From Cyclaneusma minus (Eukaryota > Ascomycota > Leotiomycetes > Marthamycetales > Marthamycetaceae), in assembly GCA_037179335.1 (NCBI GenBank), contig JAKZHN010000001.1:558001-622000 (forward strand): a stretch of 64,000 nt of DNA, written 5' to 3'. The notes under the pieces are model-generated. The model worked only from the letters and a program-made list of their open reading frames with translations, did not search any database and was not told the DNA's origin. The position numbers and the translations under genes are program-made. This document shows positions 46,011 through 57,177 of the stretch, piece after piece (within the stretch, counting starts at the first letter, position 1; every line of letters starts with the position of its first letter).

Positions 46011-46280
46011 CGTCAACCGTTGAGCTCCAGGAGGCTATGTCCACACATAGTCAACCAATAGAAACCTCTCAAGTAATGAAACTTGGCTAACTCTTGCATA
46101 GTGGGAGAGCCGGCGGATAAGGGATCGAGGGTGGCAATGACAAATCCGTTATGTGGGAGTTTTTGATACTTCTTGCAAGGTATATATGTATGCATAAGTT
46201 TACGTTTAGATAGAATAACTAGAGATTCCACTAGTTCGGGTAATTTAGTGATACTAAATAGGACGGTAAGAAAAGTCATT
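46011..46280 (-). pseudogene. Relic of a family-2 FDW module upstream of E
   Basis: A minus-strand frame includes GFVIATLDPLSAGSPTMQEL, the counterpart of KFLIITIDIISGSATLRQF in copy I; RGFYW stands where the intact module has FDW. The DNA (CCGGCTCT..CC..CAAGA, then TTCGATTGG/TTCTATTGG) parallels 56270-56345 upstream of G, as does the preceding TTATGCATACATATATACC. It is a leftover of an older paralog caught in the duplicated unit. Confidence 0.6.
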
Positions 46281-46540
46281 CATATCGGTGCGAACTTTCA
46301 ATTTCACTGTCATTGAAAATGGATTGCACCTGGTACAAGCAATGGTGAATGGATCCTTATTCTCACCTCAGAATATCCAAAGTAGCCAACTGTCACTCGA
46401 CACCGTCAGGTTTCCGTCATCACTGGATCACCTTCCCAATCCCTCAAAGCGTCAAGTGTTACTCAAACTTCCTACTTGACACCAATCAGGTATCCTCTCT
46501 ATATGCCGTCGCCTGATCATCCTTCCAATCTCTCAAACCA

Positions 46541-49016
46541 TCAAACATTGCCTAAGACCGATTGCAACGTCCCAACTCCCAAGCCTGCCATTGCAACCAC
46601 ATAAGCAGCCACGGCAGCACTGTCCTGCCAGTCTTTCCCCATGATACCCCATACTAGCAAACAGATCAAACTGCCAATACCAAAAATGATGAAAAAGATG
46701 GTACAGATTTTGCCTGCGTCGTAGCCAGAGGAGATTTGTAGGCCCCAGCCGATGGCGAATTTGCTAGATCGTGGAATTAGGAGTTGGTGGGGGGTCTTCT
46801 TGGGGAGGCGGGCTAGTGTAAAATCTTCTTTATCTTCATCTTCTGGCGGTGAGGGTGGCGGGTTCTGGGGGATGACGGCTGGTGTTGCGGAGGGAAATGT
46901 GGTATATTGGGGGAATGATGGGGGTGGGGCCGTTTGAGGAGGTGGTGCTGTCGGGTTTGCGGGCGGTGTAGTGTTGTTGGGGATGCTGATATCGTCGATA
47001 AGATCGAGTTCAGGGGAGACCTCATGTGGATTGTAGAAAAGGTGAAGCATGTGGTTTTCACCTACAGGGGGGAGGTACTCTGGCGGCGCTGGGCGGTAGT
47101 GGTAGTTTCTGTTGCTTTCGGGTGGGATGTCGTTGGTTTTGATGATGTCGACTAATTGGCTCCTGAAGAGCCTAAACCTGACGAATTTGATGCTTTTGAT
47201 CCTCTTTAGGGATACGAGGGATAATAGTGGGTTTTCTAGACTGCGGCAGATGGACCGCAAGTGACGGAATAGCTCTTCGTCTGTTTTGATATTCGATGGC
47301 CGTAGCGTCCGTGATCGTGACATGTTAGCAGAAATAAAGGTCTTGGGTTCTCTGGAGAGCTTGACGTTGGCTGCTGGCCGTTGCTGGTAGTAGCAGACGT
47401 CTCGTGTTGCGGCAAAACAGGCTCTTGCTGTTTCTGCTTCCACACAGCTCGAAGGAAGCTCTCGAAGGTATTCCTGATTCCTTTCATAGCTTTCTCGTAT
47501 GCTGTATCTTTCTGGGGCTGGCTGTGTGAACTCTCGTGTCCGCGTGTATCTAGGTCGGCTTTCAATCTCTGTGCGGCACCAGGTTTCAATTCCAGAAAAT
47601 CATCCCAGATAAGGTGTCCGCATTCCTATGAGGTACAAGATTAGCTGTGCGCGTTCGAGGATTTAGATTACTGTAGACCGTATTTAGCCTTTTCCCTCCC
47701 ACTACAGGAGTAATACTGGGCCTATGCCCCCTTCTTCCAGAGATTAGAATCGAGTCTAATGGTCAGAAAGAATATAACTAGCTTAATTGTTTTATGAACC
47801 TTTCAAGCCCAAAATCACATGAGAAGACTTACACATTTCCATTCGATTCGAACATGTTCCTTTGGAACTGGTGGTCTGGTACCAATTATGAAGTGTATAA
47901 ATTCTCTCGGAGGTGAGAGAATCCAGGAAGCTAACGTCCGAAGCGTGTGGTAAGTTTTCGAAAGACCTCGATGAGGATGCCAATCCTGTAAAAATCTTTG
48001 CTGCTTCGAGCTTTCTCCTGTCATCACCATGGTTTGCTCGCTTGGCTCGTCTCGCGTCGAATCCGGCAATGATTTCAAGGCTTTCTGTGGGCTTTCTCGG
48101 ACTTCTGATAAAGGTACAGCATTATCGGATCTCCAGGATATAGCAAGCGGTCGGGAAAATTTGAGCGCTTTCGGGGTTTTATCCGTTTCATGATGCCGCT
48201 GACCCAGAGAAGCCGGAATTCTGCGCGCCATACTTTTCACTGTTAGCAAAGCATATACTCCAACCTCTTCCTCGTTTCCGGACACTGCTTGCTGCCGAAG
48301 CGCAACTCTAAACTCATGCAGACAGCTTTGTAGGCGTTCCTCGAGTGTTTCTTCCAAATTAATGCTGCGAGACGATTCGGAAAGAACCTCGACGAAAGCA
48401 AGTTTCAAGTTCACAACCGAGCGTATGCCGGCCTCGGATGATGGCAGGCGAAATCTGATGTGCATTTGTGGAGAAGTACCGAGCACGGCAGAGCGGTGCG
48501 CCAACACAACTAGGGAAGAGATAGAAATGGCAGAGGGGTGGGGATCCCCTAACTCAGGACCCTCTTTTGAGCTGTGATTGGTGTTGATGGAAAGTTGGTG
48601 CGTAATTTTAGCGACCTTGAGGTGAACATCAAACAGCGGGGTCCAGTATTTGCTGGTACGGGTAGCTTCTGCGTTCCTCAGGGAGAACGCTGACCAAATC
48701 TCCTGCAGTCTGGCCTGTGACATTGCGGGTTGAGGGAACGGCCTGCTGGTTCGTCGTCCTAAGGGGAAGCCAGGACACTTGTTGCCCCGCTTTACGCATT
48801 CTAGACACTCTGGTTTTGTTTCATCGCATTTAATTCGACGGAGTCTAAAGGGGCATTAGTATACACTTTTCCAGTTGAAGATGTCAGAGATTCCCAGATT
48901 AAGATGGCGGGATCTTACTTGCAAGCCGAGCAACCTGTCTTGACTTTGTGACTGCCTGCCCTTGGTGTACGTAGGGGCTCAGAGCCTTCCTCGGGTGCCC
49001 TAGTAGTATCCTCCAT
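46541..49016 (-). CDS. Zn2Cys6 protein with C-terminal membrane segments
   Basis: Four exons (49016-48919, 48844-47833, 47625-47446, 47383-46541) give 710 aa. The zinc cluster spans exons 1-2: TGCSACKLRRIKCDETKPEC, then LECVKRGNKCPG. A long middle region follows without a recognised TF domain. The C-terminal half (RIEWKCECGHLIWDDFLELK, IKFVRFRLFRSQLVDIIKTN, PPEYLPPVGENHMLHLFYNP, FAIGWGLQISSGYDAGK) matches my memory of a fungal membrane-protein family and ends with two hydrophobic helices (TIFFIIFGIGSLICLLVWGI; AAVAAYVVAMAGLGVGT). The 62-nt third intron is needed to join the frames and has weak support; otherwise a frameshift lies near 47310. If real it would be a membrane-tethered zinc-cluster regulator. 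Two merged genes are the main alternative, although exon 2 is one unbroken frame. Confidence 0.65.
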
Positions 49017-50917
49017 TTGTTTAATAAAAGTTGGTATGAGCAGATACAGCAAAAAAAGCACCTCTGATACAGAACTTGAGATCTTGAGCACTTGATGGCA
49101 GCACTCGGTCTTTATTGATAGTAGAAATCATGATAGCAGTCTAAGGAAGCTGAGCCTCGAACACAGCCGCAAATTTCCCCGCCTCAAAAGCACAGCTCGT
49201 GAAATGGGGGCGATGGCGCATGTGCAGCTCAAGATCCCTGAGGCTGCATCACCGAGTGACACCAACGTCCAATAGATTCCCGGCCCTCACCACCCTCGGG
49301 GACAAGGCTGAAAGCTCGAGAAAGCCCAACTGTGATGGCGACAGCTAGACTGCGCATTTCACTTTGCCTTGTACAATTACTACCTAATGATGCCATAGTT
49401 GACGCCGTGACGCGGCTGATTTTCATGTTGCATATCTCGTCACCAGTAGACATAATAGCTCCCACCGTCTATTCATCTAATAACACGGCAGAAAACACTA
49501 TTGATAGACGCTCTGATGGAAGTTTGATTAGCTGGGCAAATAAATTCTACTAATCAAATGCATGGTTCAGTTTACCAAAACACACCGACATACGATTCTC
49601 AACTTTAGCTTTCACACAATCAAGCTTCCGTTCACTCCAATTAGAGAGAGATGAAAGCTGCGTATTTGGAGACCCTTCGCGACATTGGAATTCAGCAGAA
49701 GGAACCTGAGCTTAGGTAATCAAGGTCACTCATTACATCGGAGTCTCATCTATGCCTTCTAACAAAGCTTGGCCTGTTATTGCTAGCTCAACTCGAAATC
49801 ATGTTAGTAAATAGGTCTAGTGGTAGTTGCATGTTCCGTTCCACGGTCCCAAAGAAGTGGATAAGTTTTACTGATGAAGCAGAATAAAAGGAGGGTACTT
49901 GAGATATAGACCATTGGCCAATAAAGGAAGTCTCCGTTGCTTGAACCGCAGGTGATTAGGATGCATTGCTATTTGCCTTTTTAAGGAAGTGGGTGTCATT
50001 AGACAACTGTCATTCAAGTTTGAACTTGTCACTTTCCTTTCAAAATTTCATTCCCTATTTGTCCACCCTCTCCTCCTGACCTTCTTGAAATCATTAGGAT
50101 TTGTGAATGTGTTGCGATTATCTACTTATAAAGGTCGGCCGCTGCCAAATTTCCACTGGTGTTTTGCAGCTTCGGTCAGCGAGAGTCCACAGCATGTCAA
50201 GTAGAATTCAGGATTGATACCCTTTGGAGATTCTGATTATTAGAGCCTTGCTGACACTTGGTCGCGAGCTATGTATCATGTATTTTGGCCATATGTGGCC
50301 AGCTACTTTCCCTAACAAATACGACTTCGGAGTGACGGTGACTATTCCACAGTTTAGTACGAGATCAGATGTTCATATGTTACTCACAAGATATACTCAT
50401 GGTCTTGCCGTTCTTGAACAAAGTGAAAATCCTGCAAAAAGACCTGTTACTAGATTGGTCGGCTGGAACTTGGCTGAACCCTATTTAATGTGTATAAAAA
50501 ACAGCTTTCTGGAGTCATTGTTCATCCACGTCTCTGTTTATACGTTTTAACGTATTTTATATCATATTTTGCTCTAGGGGCTTTAAATACAAGAGAATAG
50601 ATTCCATGTAGGGTTGGGCATATCCAAACACTGCAATGACCTGCTATCAAACTCTTCAACTCTTGTTCGGCACCCACTCTTGACTGAGCGACGCATGACA
50701 CCAGATACCTGTCTTGTTGTCGTCGCTGAGAGTACTCCAAGATCTCAGATCAAATAAATAGCACCACGTCAGATACAGACTCTCAGTTGTAGTTTGGTTC
50801 ATGATTAGTTAGCTCGGTCATTGATGCCCAAAGACCAGGTCATGGTGTAGGATCAGGATCGACCAGCATGTTCTGAACTGAGTCTCTGTTGCGGACCAGA
50901 ATCCACAAAGGAGACAT
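49017..50917. other. AT-rich gene-poor region
   Basis: Starts with the upstream region of the zinc-cluster gene. Frames up to 108 residues on either strand show no family-2 or other motif. No terminal inverted repeats or long repeats were noticed. Confidence 0.5.
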
Positions 50918-51850
50918 TTGAGGTACCGACAGATATATAGAGACGGAGATGATCATGCAGATGATCATAGCGCCAGAGCCCGAGAACAAGCAGACAAAGA
51001 TGTCCCCCAAAGTCCACGACGTCTTTTCCCGGGTCAAGACACGGCACCGGCCGTTCTAGGCCAACTCTGCCCTGGAAAGTTTCTCATACTTGTTTCTCAT
51101 TCTTCAGGTTCCGCATCCATCGAAAAATTTGAGAACCCCGAAGACTTACAGAGGTTTGATTGGTTTGACGCAGAAAGGATCCAGGCCCTCAATTCTTGGA
51201 GGGAAGAAATACTGAATTCTTCGTTAGTCGTCAGCTCTCCAGGCCAGCCCTCTCACCTTTGGAACGGACACTCGGTGCTCAATTCGGTACCTCGGCATCT
51301 GACAGCCAATAATCCGCTTCACAAGTTCAGGAAGCAAATCAGCAGCAAGGCCTCTCCCCTTCGTTGGGTAGTTCTTCTCAGACGCATGTCGGTCCTTTCC
51401 AGGCGCAGAGCGGTCTATCCCAGGTGCAGGGCAGGTCCTTCAGCGGCCCTTTTCAGACGCATGTCGGTCCCTCCCAGCCGCAGGGCACGTCCTCCAGCGG
51501 CCAAACCGTGGTATCTAGGTCTAGGGCGCCTTCAGCAAATCCCAGGGCCGGAGTGCCCGTCCTATTATGGACGGAGCCGGAAAAGGAAATGCTTATACAT
51601 CTCATGCATAATATGATCGAGAACAACGGCCTCACCGCGAAAGGTTCGATTGACTTCTAAAAGATAGCCCGTGACTTACACGAGATTTTCGAGGATGTTT
51701 TTCAGGAGAAGGGTAACCGAACTACCATGACGGTTCGAACCATTCGAAATACACCGGTCATTCTTGGTGGTCCAGGTCACCGAGTGACGACAAGAGACAG
51801 TTACGGGTTCAACAGAGACGACAGAACTATTCGAAGCCAAACCGAATCTC
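50918..51850 (+). pseudogene. Family-2 member H, broken copy (5' lost, frameshifted)
   Basis: Begins within exon 4: RLFPGQDTAPAVLGQLCPGK, then FLILVSHSSGSASIEKFENP, RFDWFDAERIQALNSWREEI. After about 51240 the frame shifts and becomes Gln/Ser/Gly-rich (QTHVGPFQAQSGLSQVQG, a short tandem repeat). It resumes with AGVPVLLWTEPEKEMLIHLM in the SANT-like segment, hits TAA at 51658-51660, and continues with QEKGNRTTMTVRTIRNTPVI, LGGPGHRVTTRDSYGF and RTIRSQTE, where similarity to E stops. Modules 1 and 2 are absent. The missing C-terminal part lies inverted next door. Confidence 0.8.
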
Positions 51851-51984
51851 GCAACGAAAGCAGACCATCGCCTATCTATTGGGAGCATCCGAGAACCAGG
51901 GGGAAAAAACGTAACGACCGAGTTAGAGCCCATTCCGAAAAATAGCGCAAATACAACACCACGGCCCATTTAGACCCATATCCA

Positions 51985-52281
51985 TCAATGAAAGCTGCGC
52001 TTTCGGAGCGAGAACATGAGCAAGAACGGAGGCAGCACCATCGGCGGATGTAATTGCTTCGTGGAAAGGAGGAATGCGCCAGTAGCCGCGCCCAAGGTGG
52101 CGGGGTTGACAGCTCCGGGACTCTTGAAGAAAACTTGAAAGGTGGCGCAGGAATTGCTGCGTGCAGTGTATGCACCCAGTTGAAGTATTATGGCTTTCTG
52201 CCATTGGAATAACTCCTTCGCAGCGGGAAAACCTCTCTCACGCAGTGCGAGCATGATATTCTTGCAATCCGGGTGCTTGGG
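51985..52281 (-). pseudogene. Inverted 3' end of family-2 member H
   Basis: The minus strand reads SPKHPDCKNIMLALRERGFP, AAKELFQWQK, then NPATLGAATGAFLLSTKQLH and PPMVLPPFLLMFS. This is the C-terminal end of the family (E: KYPACSHLLVTLRENGLAAA to SATGAFLVGAGLLHPPMVL). It picks up at the residue where H breaks off (RSQTE | KHPDC), so it looks like an inversion of about 430 bp of H's 3' end in place rather than another copy. Confidence 0.75.
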
Positions 52282-53280
52282 AGAGACAATCGTTTTCTGG
52301 GATACCACCAGCCATGGACTCTACAACGGCGATAATGGAGATCCTAAGTCGAACTACTTAGGAAGCATCTTCCTTCTTCATCTGCAGGTATATTATGCAA
52401 ACTCCCAATGATTACTTAGCATTCCTGACAATTAATATAGGAGTATGATGCCAAGGTCCCCCGCAATTCTACCAACCCCAACGAACACTCTTCAGATCAT
52501 GCCAGTGTTAGTCGAAGCGAACCAGAAACAGATCACCAGGCCGGTGCAATTCATACTGGTGGAACGAGTCAAGAAAACCAAGAACCAGTGAGAAGAACGG
52601 TGGCTCCCCAGGAGCAAGCTCAGGGCGCCGGAGCCAATCACGCTCAGAGCGTTGGCCCAAAGCCCGTGGGCTTCCTCCCCGGCCAGGACATGATGCCCGC
52701 GATGCTAGGAAACCCCAAACCCGACAAATTTCTGATTATTACGATCGACATCATTTCCGGCTCCGCCACTCTTCGACAGTTCGCCAGCCCAAAAGAGTTG
52801 AAGAACTTTGATTGGTCCGACGTCAATCAAGTTGCAGCTTTGAATGTCTGGAGGCAAAAGATCTTCAATTCTTTGGTTGTCGGGCCTCTGGGCCAGTCTT
52901 ATATCCACAGAATGGCTTGTTATCCCAGGAAAGTCCTTCCGGACCCCAAGACGGCGCCAATGCCTCGCCGTCGTAGGTCGGTGCCTCTTCTATGCTGGGT
53001 GGTGCTTCCAACACTGAAGTCGCGTCTTCCAGAACCCAAGCCGTCCCACAGGGCCCTGAAGGCGCGCTCAAGTCTCAAAAGGCCCATGGGCTTCCTCCTA
53101 GGCCAAAACAGAGTCTGCAATCCTTGCTCCTCAAAATCCCCGTAAATGAGATAAACCCGTGGAATAGCTCTGTTCATCGCCTTCGATTCCCAGAATTCCA
53201 AAGACTTCCTTCCGGCCTTCAACTGGGACTTCGAGCATCATGTGAATCAGCTCAATATCTGAGACGCACAATTTTCACGC
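52282..53280 (+). pseudogene. Family-2 member I, broken copy with two PGQD blocks
   Basis: Starts inside module 2 (GETIVFWDTTSHGLYNGD, SNYLGSIF), keeps a 53-nt intron (52388-52440), then EYDAKVPRNSTNPNEHSSDH and a clean block VGFLPGQDMMPAMLGNPKPD, KFLIITIDIISGSATLRQFA, NFDWSDVNQVAALNVWRQKI. Past about 52870 the frame is lost. A second, worn block follows: MGFLLGQ (53090) and IALFIAFDSQNSKDF, FNWDFEHHVNQLNI in another frame at 53162-53270. No SANT-like part or C-terminal end remains. Confidence 0.78.
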
Positions 53281-53865
53281 AAACGGTCCCTATTGGTATC
53301 AAGGGGTAAAAACGAAATGATCACTTAAAGAGTAATAAACCTAGCTAGCAGGTAACATGGATATTCATGATGATATCTAGTCTATAGAAGAGCTCCCAGC
53401 GAAGCGTAGATATACCCATGGCTTAGCGTGGTGGCCTGAGGCCCTGGGTAGCCATGGTGGTCATGATCAGGGAGCTCGCGCACGGACCATGCTGGCTGAC
53501 CATGTCGGTATTGCAACAGTCCCACCTCTAGTCGAGCCTTCGAACGTCAATGCCGGCTCGCTCTATCCCTCTTGTATATCTTCATGATGGACTTGGAAGT
53601 ATGATTGTTATTGTAGCACCACAAACTCAGCGAACTTGGGAACGCAAACACCATAGAGACCGTGAAGAGCTAGCAGACTCAGAAAAGGGAGCAAGTTAAG
53701 AAGGAGGAGTATAGGTCTCTCGTGTTGAATCATGTCATGAGAATAGACGACTTCGCCAACGGTCTCTTGCAACATGGTGATCCATTTCCGTAGGCCGGTA
53801 CCTCCAGCATTTTCGAGGCCAAGATTTGACGCCATGGCTGTGAAAGAAGTTATTTAAGATTCGAC
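53281..53865. other. Spacer between copies I and F
   Basis: No convincing gene. A 75-residue minus-strand frame (53835-53608) has one hydrophobic stretch but no support. The string CTGGAGGTACCGGCCT (minus strand, near 53800) resembles CTGGAGGCACCGGCCT near 45969 upstream of E. Confidence 0.4.
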
Positions 53866-54508
53866 AGAAGTTCTGACGCTTGGTGGCGACAGACGAGGAC
53901 TGGCGGCGGTGCAGTAAACAAATCTATCTGCTCGTATTTTCTAAGCGCCAGCCCTCCTTCTCCGCCATCAACACTAAATACTCTCCGGTTTGTTTTTCAA
54001 CAACCACCACCACGCTGCGTGCAACAACCCTGACATCTATCACGGCCCGACCGCTATTCAAACTACTTGGAATTGCTGTTAATACGGTGAGTCTCAAGTT
54101 ATTTTCTCTTCCTGCGCATTCAAAAGCATTCGCCTTGACCCGCCTTGCGTCTTTACCTGCCCACAATACTAGGGAGGAAGTCCTGCGCCTCCGCATGTCC
54201 CTGCTGCCTCACTTGGCCGCTTTCTTCATCTCCTTTGGCGGTTTCAAGTCGTGGACCTCGATATCTTCGACCTGCTGTCGTTCTGGATCTGGAGACTGGC
54301 GGCCACATCTACTTCACCACGTTCCAGCTTCACCATGTTGCAACTCCACCACCTTGCAGCCTCACACCCTCCATCTCCCCCCAGCGCGGTCATAGCTACC
54401 TACTTTCCGCGGTTGCAACGCGCTCGCCGTCCAGCCAGAAGGCTTTTCTGAAAGAAGCAACCTCTTGTACATAAGCTAATTGTGAAGAAAGCAGCGCAAA
54501 CGGTCATT
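53866..54508 (+). promoter_or_regulatory. Copy F promoter/5' UTR, shared with E and G
   Basis: GCAGTAAACAAATCTATC (53911), GTGAGTCTCAAGTTATTTTC (likely 5' UTR intron donor at 54087; G has GTGAGTCTCAAGTTGTTTCC at 56702), CTCGATATCTTCGACCTGCT (54258; G has CTCGATATCTTCGACCCGCT at 56878), and CCTTGCAGCCTCACACCCTC (54351) in the place of the minisatellite end. Confidence 0.65.
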
Positions 54509-56075
54509 ATGGCAGCATACGTCCGACAACCATGGGATAGCGATACATTGTCCTCGAGCAGTGACGAATCTGAGAGCAGCACCGACTCGGGTGGAAGTGA
54601 GGAAGTGATTGTGGAAGTGGGAGAAGAACAGAATACGATGACGATGACGATGAGAATGGTAGTTATGGTACGTCATGCCCCGAAGCTATACAGACCAAAA
54701 GCTAATCTGAACAAAAGCTCGGAGATTTAGAGGGGTCCAGCCAGGTGGCCCGTCTCGTCCGAAACAACGGTCCTTACTACGCCTTGAACACCTACCAACC
54801 TCTCAACAGCCGTTACAGCGAGGAGAACGAGTACCCTCCCCCACCCTCTCCAAACTCTTAAGAGACTCATACAAGAAGGCATCTGATCTTCCCTATCGCG
54901 CATTAAAAGCTATCAGCTTCCTTTGCTCCACAGCATTCCTGCACAATTCAGTGCTGGACTTCGGATTACCTGGACAAACATCAGGAAATGCTTGCAAACA
55001 GGAAGCGCCTTCTTGCGGAGAGGAAGAAGAAGCGTGCGGAGGCTAGGAAGGCTGGTGAGAAGAATGTGGAGGAGTCTCACGGTCGATGTCCGTACCAGGT
55101 ACAACAGCCGGGGCCTGATGATGATTTCGGGCCATCTGAAATGGGATCCCCAGACAAAGCGCGTCTATGGCCGAGACGGCCAATTCTTGGGGACGATTGT
55201 TTACGATATGCAGCTGGTATGTTCTGAACCTCTAGGTAATTTATTGCAGTCTGACAGTCAATATAGAAAGAAGAGAACGCCAGCACCGGTAGCTCCGGGT
55301 CTGGCTCGGAGAAGGACGAAGAGGACTCTGAAGACGACAAGGCCCCCTGGATGATTTTGGTGATATCTCCAAGAGACCTTCCGAACCCTCCAATCGCAAG
55401 GAATTCAGCAGAGGCTCTCAAGGACAGGCCATTCTCACTTGGAGTCCAGCGGTGATTTCCAGCGAATTCGGCGTATGCATTCCGCTGCAGAAGGTGGAGC
55501 CAGGTCAACCGGAGCTTGTACACCACATTTCAGGCGACGCTCAACTCTTCTTTACAGTGCCGGAATTTTATGGACCCAAGCTGATTACGGCGATCCGTGC
55601 GGCCATAAACATCACGACTCCTACTTGCCCTCATTTCCTCCAAAAGGCCCACCTTTGGGTTCGCCCTGCCCTTCTTAAGGCCCCACCTGGAGAGAAGTCT
55701 TCCACACTACCAACGGCAAATACTTGGACACGATGTGGAAGAGTATGTGCATGGTATGTGTTGAAACCCCCGGATCACGAATTTTCAAATCTAACTGGCA
55801 TCATAGTCTCATAAAGATACGCATTTCATGACATTCCCGAGGCAAGTGTCACCGATTCCGTCGAAGAGCCCTTAGGCGCAGCCGATCGAGCGGATAACAG
55901 TCTGGGTCATGGTCAAGAGAATGCGTTGCGAGAAGACGAGGGCGATGATAATGTTGGAAGTGGAAACGAGGCAGACGGAAGCCGTCCTGAGCAGAGCCAG
56001 CCCGAGCAGAACCAACCTGAGCAGGGTGAGCAAGGCGAGCAAGACGCTGAACTGCGACAGAACGCGTCGATGTAG
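54509..56075 (+). pseudogene. Family-2 member F, degenerate copy
   Basis: Exon 1 (54509-54667) encodes an acidic/Ser-rich start (DTLSSSSDESESSTDSGG) and is followed by an intron (54668-54717) clearly related to intron 1 of E and G. The next exon stops at 54861, leaving a 100-aa frame that could still be made. Downstream are separate remnants: module 1 (GHLKWDPQTKRVYGRDGQFL), a GTATGT intron (55217-55266), module 2 start (KEFSRGSQGQAILTW), another module (WREVFHTTNGKYLDTMWKS), an intron (55754-55806), and an acidic tail (ASVTDSVEEPLGAADRAD to QPEQNQPEQGEQGEQDAEL). Frame changes between these blocks prevent one long protein. No PGQD, SANT-like or C-terminal block follows. Confidence 0.65.
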
Positions 56076-56149
56076 GCATCGTAGTGGGTGGGTGGGGTGA
56101 AGAGCGTGACGGTCCCATTGAGCACCATTGAGTTGGTACCACAACCAGT

Positions 56150-56468
56150 TTTAAATATTTAGTTACTCCATTTAAACGTAAACTTTCAACTTATGCATAC
56201 ATATATACCTTGCAAAGTTGCAATAAAAATTACAACTCCCTGCTTAAAAATTCTCCATGTTACTCTCCATTATTTCTTAGCCGGCTCTGCCACCGTTCAA
56301 GAATTTGCCAACATCAATCAACGGAAAAGGTTCGATTGGTTTAATGTATTATATGTATGGTCTTCTGGAGCTCAGGAGGTAGCGCGAGCGGTGTCTGAGT
56401 CCTTGGACTGCCAGGTCGGTGCCCCCAACACATCTAACGGTAAAGCATTTCACCCTGACTGCGAATAG
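56150..56468 (+). pseudogene. Relic of a family-2 FDW module upstream of G
   Basis: Reads FLAGSATVQEFANINQRKRF then DWFNVLYVW, the counterpart of SGSATLRQFASPKELKNFDW in I. The DNA from TTATGCATACATATATACC to GGACTGCCAGGTCGGTGCC parallels the region upstream of E in the matching orientation. So E and G descend from a duplicated unit that included this relic. Confidence 0.62.
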
Positions 56469-57177
56469 GATTATTCGAGGTTCCGACAGAAGTCCGGATA
56501 GCGACAGACATTTTAGCGGCGCTAAGCGAGGACTGATATCGGAGCCGCAGTAAATAAAAACTACCGGCGCATTTGACCGCACGCTTTTTTCCTCCTGCGT
56601 CTTCCACATCACCCTCCAGTTGTCCCCCCACAACCTCTCTCTGCGACTTCGTTGAGTATCTCGACGAGAAGAGTAACAGTAACCGAATCAGTCCCTATCA
56701 GGTGAGTCTCAAGTTGTTTCCCTCTTCCTGCCATTTTCAAGCCTCCGCCTCGAGGCCTGGACCCGCCTTGCACCTTCACCTCCAAAGCATTATGGAAGAA
56801 GCCCTTCGTCTTCAAATCCCGTTGCTGCCTCATTTGGTCGCTTTCCCCTTCTCCCTCTGCTGTTTGGAGGCGTCAATCTCGATATCTTCGACCCGCTGCT
56901 CTTCTTCCCACCAATACCCGCGTTTGAAGTCTTCTTGCTTTCTGGCAGACAGATCACCGCCTTCAGATCCTCGCAGGTTTACATCCTGGTAGCTCTACAT
57001 CCTGACATCTTCATATCCTCGCACTTCACACCCTCGCAGCCTTATACCCTCCGTCTCCCTTTAACACGATGATGATTGTCTACTTCCCGCAGCCGCAGCT
57101 AGCTAGCAAGTTCTGTGTGGAAAAAGCATGCATCTATTCATTTGCTAATTGTAAAAAGGAGTTTCGATACTTGAACA
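56469..57177 (+). promoter_or_regulatory. Gene G promoter/5' UTR with minisatellite
   Basis: CCGCAGTAAATAAAAACTAC (about 56542), intron-donor-like GTGAGTCTCAAG (56702), then units around TTTACATCCTGGTAG, CTCTACATCCTGACATC, TTCATATCCTCGCAC and TTCACACCCTCGCAG (56980-57045), ending CTCCGTCTCCCTTTAACACG before the start. The equivalent in E reads GGTCTCCCTTCAACGCGG. Confidence 0.65.

Noticed and set aside
47290..47330. Frameshift in the zinc-cluster/membrane gene
   Set aside because: A GT-AG intron of 62 nt (47445-47384) reconciles the two frames, so a frameshift is not required, although the intron is not strong.
53608..53835. 75-residue minus-strand frame with one hydrophobic stretch
   Set aside because: No homology, no splice partner, and it lies in the spacer between broken family-2 copies.
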